Below are positions 60,944 to 64,000 of a DNA stretch of 64,000 bases, piece after piece. Position 1 is the first letter of the stretch. Each line of letters opens with the position of its first letter. The position numbers and the translations under genes are program-made. Source of the stretch: JAOUGY01 sp963785075. GTDB taxonomy: Bacteria; Actinomycetota; Acidimicrobiia; Spongiisociales; ZC4RG35. The notes under the pieces are model-generated. The model saw only the letters and a program-made list of their open reading frames with translations, was not told where the DNA came from and did no database searches. The stretch lies in the NCBI GenBank assembly GCA_963785075.1, contig CAWATW010000004.1, positions 434,001 through 498,000 on the forward strand. The letters are read 5' to 3'.

Positions 60944-62308
60944 ATGCGCACCAAGCAATTGCGTCTGCTGGCCCTGCTGGCAGTGCTCGCTCTGGTGGCG
61001 GCCGCCTGCGGCGGTGGAGACGACAGCGGATCGACGGACAGCACGGAGGCTACCGACGACACGACTGCGACCACCGAAGCGATGGAAGAGACCACCACCA
61101 CCGAAGCGATGGAAGAGACCACAACGACCGCTGCCGAGACCACCGGGTCCGCATCGGCCGACGGCGTTCTCACCATCGGCACCCTGCTCCCCGAGACCGG
61201 CGACCTTGCATTCCTCGGACCACCCGAGATCGCAGGTGCACGTCTGGCCGTCGAGGACATCAATGCCGCCGGCGGCGTGCTCGGCCAGGACGTGGTCCTG
61301 ATCGAAGGCGACTCCGGCGACACCAAGACCGACATCGCCAACCAGACCGTCGACCGTCTGCTTGCTGAGAAGGCCGACGCCATCGTCGGTGCGGCTTCGT
61401 CGGCCGTGTCCAAGACGGTCATCGACAAGATCGTCGGCGCCAACGTGATCCAGTTCTCGCCTGCGAACACGTCGCCCGACTTCACCACCTACAACGACAA
61501 CGGGCTGTACTTCCGTACCGCTCCGTCCGACCTGCTCCAGGGTCGTGTGCTCGCCCAGCTGATCGCGGATCAAGGCAACGCCACTACGGCCGTGCTGTAC
61601 AGGCAGGAGTCGTATGGTGAAGGCCTGGCGAACGCCTTCCAGGAGAACTACGAAGGCCTCGGCGGGACGATTCCCGAGTTCCTGGCCTACGCCCCCGACA
61701 CCACCAACTTCGACGCTGAGATCGATCAGGTCCAGGCCGCCGATCCCGATGCGATCCTCGTGATCGGATTCGACGAGTCCGCAACCATCCTCGAGACCAT
61801 GCACCAGCGTGGCATCGGCCCGAACGACAAGAACGTCTGGGGCGTCGACGGCAACATCGGTGGTATCGGAGCACTCGTGGGTGACCCGGCCATCCTGGAC
61901 GGCTTGAAGGGCACCGAGCCCTCCGTCGACCTGTCGACGATCACCGACTTCACCGATCGTATGGAAGGCGCAGTCGACGGTGGCGTGGCAGGCGTGTTCG
62001 CCTACGGCGCCGAGACCTACGACTCGATCATCATCGTGGCCCTGGCCGCAGTGGCGGCCGGTTCCGACGACCCGCTTGCCATCGCTGCCGAGATCAACGG
62101 CATCACTGGTGGTGGCGAGGTGTGCACCGACTTCGCCGCCTGCGTGGCAGTCATCGACGCCGGGGGCGACCCCGACTACGACGGTCTCGGTGGCCCGTAC
62201 GAGTTCGTGGACGCCGGCGAGCCGGCGGCGGCTTCGTACGGCATCCGCACCTACGACGGTGGAGAAACCCCCAACAGCGAGCTCGACGAGTACGTGTTCG
62301 CTTCCTAG
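60944..62308 (+). CDS. Branched-chain amino-acid ABC transporter substrate-binding lipoprotein
   Basis: 454 residues with an AGGAGGAAGG Shine-Dalgarno. A lipoprotein signal (LLAVLALVAAACGGG) has the lipid cysteine at position 22, and the next ~45 residues are an acidic Thr-rich spacer containing a perfect duplication of EAMEETTTT. The LivK-like body has TIGTLLPETGDLAFLGPPEIAGARLAVEDINAAGG, LIEGDSGDTKTDIANQ, VGAASSAVSKTVID and VWGVDGNIGG. It captures leucine/isoleucine/valine or similar outside the membrane. It converges on livF/livG, so the importer genes here are split over two strands. Confidence 0.92.
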   Translation: MRTKQLRLLALLAVLALVAAACGGGDDSGSTDSTEATDDTTATTEAMEETTTTEAMEETTTTAAETTGSASADGVLTIGTLLPETGDLAFLGPPEIAGARLAVEDINAAGGVLGQDVVLIEGDSGDTKTDIANQTVDRLLAEKADAIVGAASSAVSKTVIDKIVGANVIQFSPANTSPDFTTYNDNGLYFRTAPSDLLQGRVLAQLIADQGNATTAVLYRQESYGEGLANAFQENYEGLGGTIPEFLAYAPDTTNFDAEIDQVQAADPDAILVIGFDESATILETMHQRGIGPNDKNVWGVDGNIGGIGALVGDPAILDGLKGTEPSVDLSTITDFTDRMEGAVDGGVAGVFAYGAETYDSIIIVALAAVAAGSDDPLAIAAEINGITGGGEVCTDFAACVAVIDAGGDPDYDGLGGPYEFVDAGEPAAASYGIRTYDGGETPNSELDEYVFAS

Positions 62309-62333
62309 GCAAAACGTCTCCGATAGACAGCAT

Positions 62334-62362
62334 GGAGGCCCGGGCCAAAGGCCCGGGCCTCC
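62334..62362 (+). terminator. Terminator hairpin after the Liv binding-protein gene
   Basis: A perfect 13-bp stem (GGAGGCCCGGGCC / GGCCCGGGCCTCC) with an AAA loop begins 25 bp after the stop codon. It is followed by GGCGTTTGG rather than a long T run. Confidence 0.85.
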
Positions 62363-62382
62363 GGCGTTTGGCGGAACCGGCT

Positions 62383-62930
62383 GCGGTCCGAAGTCCGGGC
62401 CGCACAGGGGAGGTCCCATCTGCCACGATCGGGTAGGCGTTGCGGGTCCGAGGTCCGCTACCTCCAGTCACCGCAACGTGCGTTTGAGACGGAGCGCCAT
62501 CGACCGCAGTCCGTCGAGCATGGCCCGAATTCGTTCCGCGTCGCCAGTCGACAACATCCTCACCTCGTTGGCGAGTTCCGCCTGGAATCGGAGCTCTGCA
62601 GCCGAGCCCAGGGCAATGTCGATGTACCGGGACAGTTCTCGATCCGACTTGCGTCCACGCCCCTCAGCCAGATTCGAACCCACCGACACCGCCGAGCGAC
62701 GCATCTCGCGCGCGAGCCCGTAGCGCTCCTGCAATGGGAATCCCGCAGTCACGCGGTACACCTCGACGGCGAGTGCCTTGGCGTGGCTCTCAACCCTCAA
62801 CCTGTTCACGTGCTGGATATACGCGACGCTACGGCTGCACTCAAGCCCATCGACGGATCGGACCTCGGACCAGAAGTTCTACCACCGCCCGACTTCCACC
62901 CAGCTGAGTGCGGCCCGGACCTCGGACCGC
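62383..62930. mobile_element. 548-bp inverted-repeat-bounded cassette carrying an S23-like gene
   Basis: A 23-bp sequence at 62383-62405 recurs inverted at 62908-62930 with 22 of 23 bases equal (core GGTCCGRAGTCCGGGCCGCAC). A shorter 13-bp core (GGTCCGAGGTCCG) appears again inside each end, at 62445-62457 and inverted at 62859-62871, giving a symmetric outer-inner-inner-outer layout around one small gene. It sits between a terminator and the end of livF, both convergent. No transposase and no clear target-site duplication are visible. I infer a small non-autonomous mobile cassette. Confidence 0.55.
62468..62809 (-). CDS. S23-type four-helix-bundle protein
   Basis: 113 residues from a GTG. 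It matches the TIGR02436/S23 family first seen as proteins encoded within 23S rRNA intervening sequences: VESHAKALAVEVYRVTAGFPLQERYGLAREMRRSAVSVGSNLAEGRGRKSDRELSRYIDIALGSAAEL (conserved in sections), followed by two more helices. Free-standing members form pentameric helical bundles, and a relative (Avd) acts in diversity-generating retroelements. No reverse transcriptase or template repeat is nearby. The gene is the only one inside the inverted-repeat cassette. Confidence 0.88.
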   Translation of the reverse strand: MNRLRVESHAKALAVEVYRVTAGFPLQERYGLAREMRRSAVSVGSNLAEGRGRKSDRELSRYIDIALGSAAELRFQAELANEVRMLSTGDAERIRAMLDGLRSMALRLKRTLR

Positions 62931-62965
62931 GTCAACGGGCCGTTCCGGACCTGAGCCGACCGCCT

Positions 62966-63694
62966 CTAGTCGACCTTCGCCAGTGTCCCCAGATAGAGCT
63001 CAATGACTTTGGGATCGTTCAGCAGTTCTTGGCCTGTGTTCGTGTAGGCGTTGCGACCCTGGTCGAGGACGTAGCCTCGGTCGCAGATCTGGAGGCAGCG
63101 ACGGGCGTTCTGCTCCACCATGATCACGGCGACGCCGGTGCGGTTGATCTGCTTGGTTCGGATGAAGACCTGGTCCTGCAGGGCCGGTGAGAGCCCGGCC
63201 GAGGGCTCGTCGAGAAGCAGCACCTTCGGGTCCATCATCAGCGCCCGTCCCATGGCGAGCATCTGCCGCTCACCCCCGGAGAGCGAGCCGGCACGCTGGC
63301 GGAGCCGCTCACCGAGGCGTGGGAACAGCTCGGTCACGAAGCCGAGTCGATCGTCGAAGGTCTTGGGAGCGAGGAACACACCCATTTCGAGGTTCTCGGC
63401 GATCGTCAGGCTCGGAAAAACGTTGTTGGTCTGCGGAACGTATCCGATGCCGCGAGAGACCAACGCGTGAGCCTTGAGTTTTGTGATGTCCTCGCCGTTG
63501 TACACCACCTCCCCGGCCGTCACGTTGATGAGTCCAAAGAGCGCTTTCAGCATCGTCGACTTCCCGGCGCCATTCGGTCCGATGATCCCGACGAGCTCGC
63601 CCGGTGCCACCTCCATGTTCACACCGTTCAGGATGTTCACTTCGGGGATGTAGCCGGCGATCACGTCGGTCAGTTTGATCACTGGCTCACTCAT
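62966..63694 (-). CDS. livF: Branched-chain amino-acid ABC transporter ATP-binding protein LivF
   Basis: 242 residues. Walker A GPNGAGKST, Q-loop YVPQTNNVFPSLTI, signature LSGGERQMLAMGRAL, Walker B LLLDEPSAGLSP and H-loop VEQNARR are those of LivF. It provides one of the two ATPase subunits for branched-chain amino-acid import. The ATG overlaps the livG stop (ATGA), so it is the last gene of a minus-strand operon running in from the right. Confidence 0.95.
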   Translation of the reverse strand: MSEPVIKLTDVIAGYIPEVNILNGVNMEVAPGELVGIIGPNGAGKSTMLKALFGLINVTAGEVVYNGEDITKLKAHALVSRGIGYVPQTNNVFPSLTIAENLEMGVFLAPKTFDDRLGFVTELFPRLGERLRQRAGSLSGGERQMLAMGRALMMDPKVLLLDEPSAGLSPALQDQVFIRTKQINRTGVAVIMVEQNARRCLQICDRGYVLDQGRNAYTNTGQELLNDPKVIELYLGTLAKVD

Positions 63695-64000
63695 GGCTGC
63701 GGGTCCGATCGTTCTCCCAAGATGGCCGCATCCTGGGCCAGCTGGGCCTGCTCTTCTTCTTCGGACAGCGGGGCGTCGTGGTGAGCGCCGAGGTAGGCAT
63801 CGATCACAGCCTGGTTGGCGCCGATCGTCTCATGGGGTCCTTCGGCGATGACCTGCCCTTCCGCCATGACCACCACCCAATCGGAGATGTCCCGCACGAC
63901 GTCCATGTCGTGCTCGACAAAGACCACGCTGATCCCTTCTTCCCGAAGACTCTTGACGTGCTCGAGCAGCGACTGGGTGAGCGCCGGATTGACACCGGCC
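63691..64000 (-). CDS. livG: Branched-chain amino-acid ABC transporter ATP-binding protein LivG, C-terminal part
   Basis: The gene enters from the window end, so only its last ~102 residues are visible. The frame reads GVNPALTQSLLEHVKSLREEG and then the H-loop ISVVFVEHDMDVVRDISDWVVVMAEGQVIAEG in sections, which is the LivG pattern, with an acidic C-terminal extension (SEEEEQAQLAQDAAILGE) longer than usual. Walker motifs lie outside the window. Permease genes livH and livM probably follow beyond the edge. Confidence 0.9.
   Translation of the reverse strand, partial: AGVNPALTQSLLEHVKSLREEGISVVFVEHDMDVVRDISDWVVVMAEGQVIAEGPHETIGANQAVIDAYLGAHHDAPLSEEEEQAQLAQDAAILGERSDPQP

Noticed and set aside
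60848..62419. 523-codon open frame on the minus strand
   Set aside because: Antisense to the Liv binding-protein gene, which has a signal peptide, ribosome-binding site and family motifs; the reverse frame has none.
62383..62930. Diversity-generating retroelement
   Set aside because: Only an S23/Avd-like protein is present; there is no reverse transcriptase, template repeat or variable repeat in the window.

Overview
This 64 kb window is GC-rich and densely coded, with many 4-bp ATGA/GTGA gene overlaps and frequent GTG starts. The best taxonomic clue is a multifunctional Kgd/OdhA-type 2-oxoglutarate enzyme in which an E2-like acyltransferase domain is fused in front of the E1 domain, an arrangement characteristic of Actinomycetota. 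A Nudix plus histidine-phosphatase fusion, a leaderless promoter candidate and secreted proteins with cysteine-containing S-layer-homology repeats fit the same phylum. A deep-branching class such as Acidimicrobiia is my guess; no rRNA, tRNA or ribosomal marker is present to prove it.

Layout. 1-263: the 3' end of a 2-oxoacid dehydrogenase E2 gene. 963-8393 (minus): a glucitol-type PTS operon with SorC regulator, GutM, IIC, split IIC2 and IIB proteins, IIA, a SAF-domain dehydrogenase, an aldolase-like protein, and its own HPr and Enzyme I. 8549-10496: ArsR-like regulator plus MFS exporter. 10600-14990: two tandem secreted SLH-repeat paralogues, followed by a repeat-rich, gene-free stretch to 15.8 kb. 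16-21 kb: a MacB/FtsX-like permease with two ATPases. 20945-22956: leuCD. 22966-25677: DUF2071, a beta-lactamase-fold hydrolase, a glycerophosphodiesterase and HU. 25782-38197: a zinc-finger amidohydrolase-like protein lacking catalytic residues, a Gly-Asn/Thr-rich surface protein, two orphan histidine kinases, small membrane proteins, a NERD protein, an RND/MMPL exporter and HisC. 38519-45482 (minus): an M15 peptidase beside a complete Dpp/Opp peptide importer. 45651-51651: sulfurtransferase, a fused E1alpha-E1beta 2-oxoacid dehydrogenase, esterase, LOG-like protein, Nudix-phosphatase and UPF0316 protein. 51965-60831: kgd, an ECF sigma factor with a possible soluble anti-sigma partner, an MscS-like protein and a HerA-like ATPase. 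60944-64000: parts of a branched-chain amino-acid (Liv) importer with a small inverted-repeat-bounded S23-like cassette inserted between convergent genes.

Functional picture: a heterotroph using peptides, branched-chain amino acids and branched 2-oxoacids through Dpp, Liv, E1/E2 and Kgd, with one self-contained phosphotransferase system. Several proteins of that PTS operon lack residues normally needed for catalysis, which makes it the most unusual gene cluster here. The most unusual non-coding features are three 82-bp palindromic repeats with a compensatory stem change, 7-bp-period tandem arrays at three loci, and the S23-like cassette with 23-bp terminal inverted repeats.
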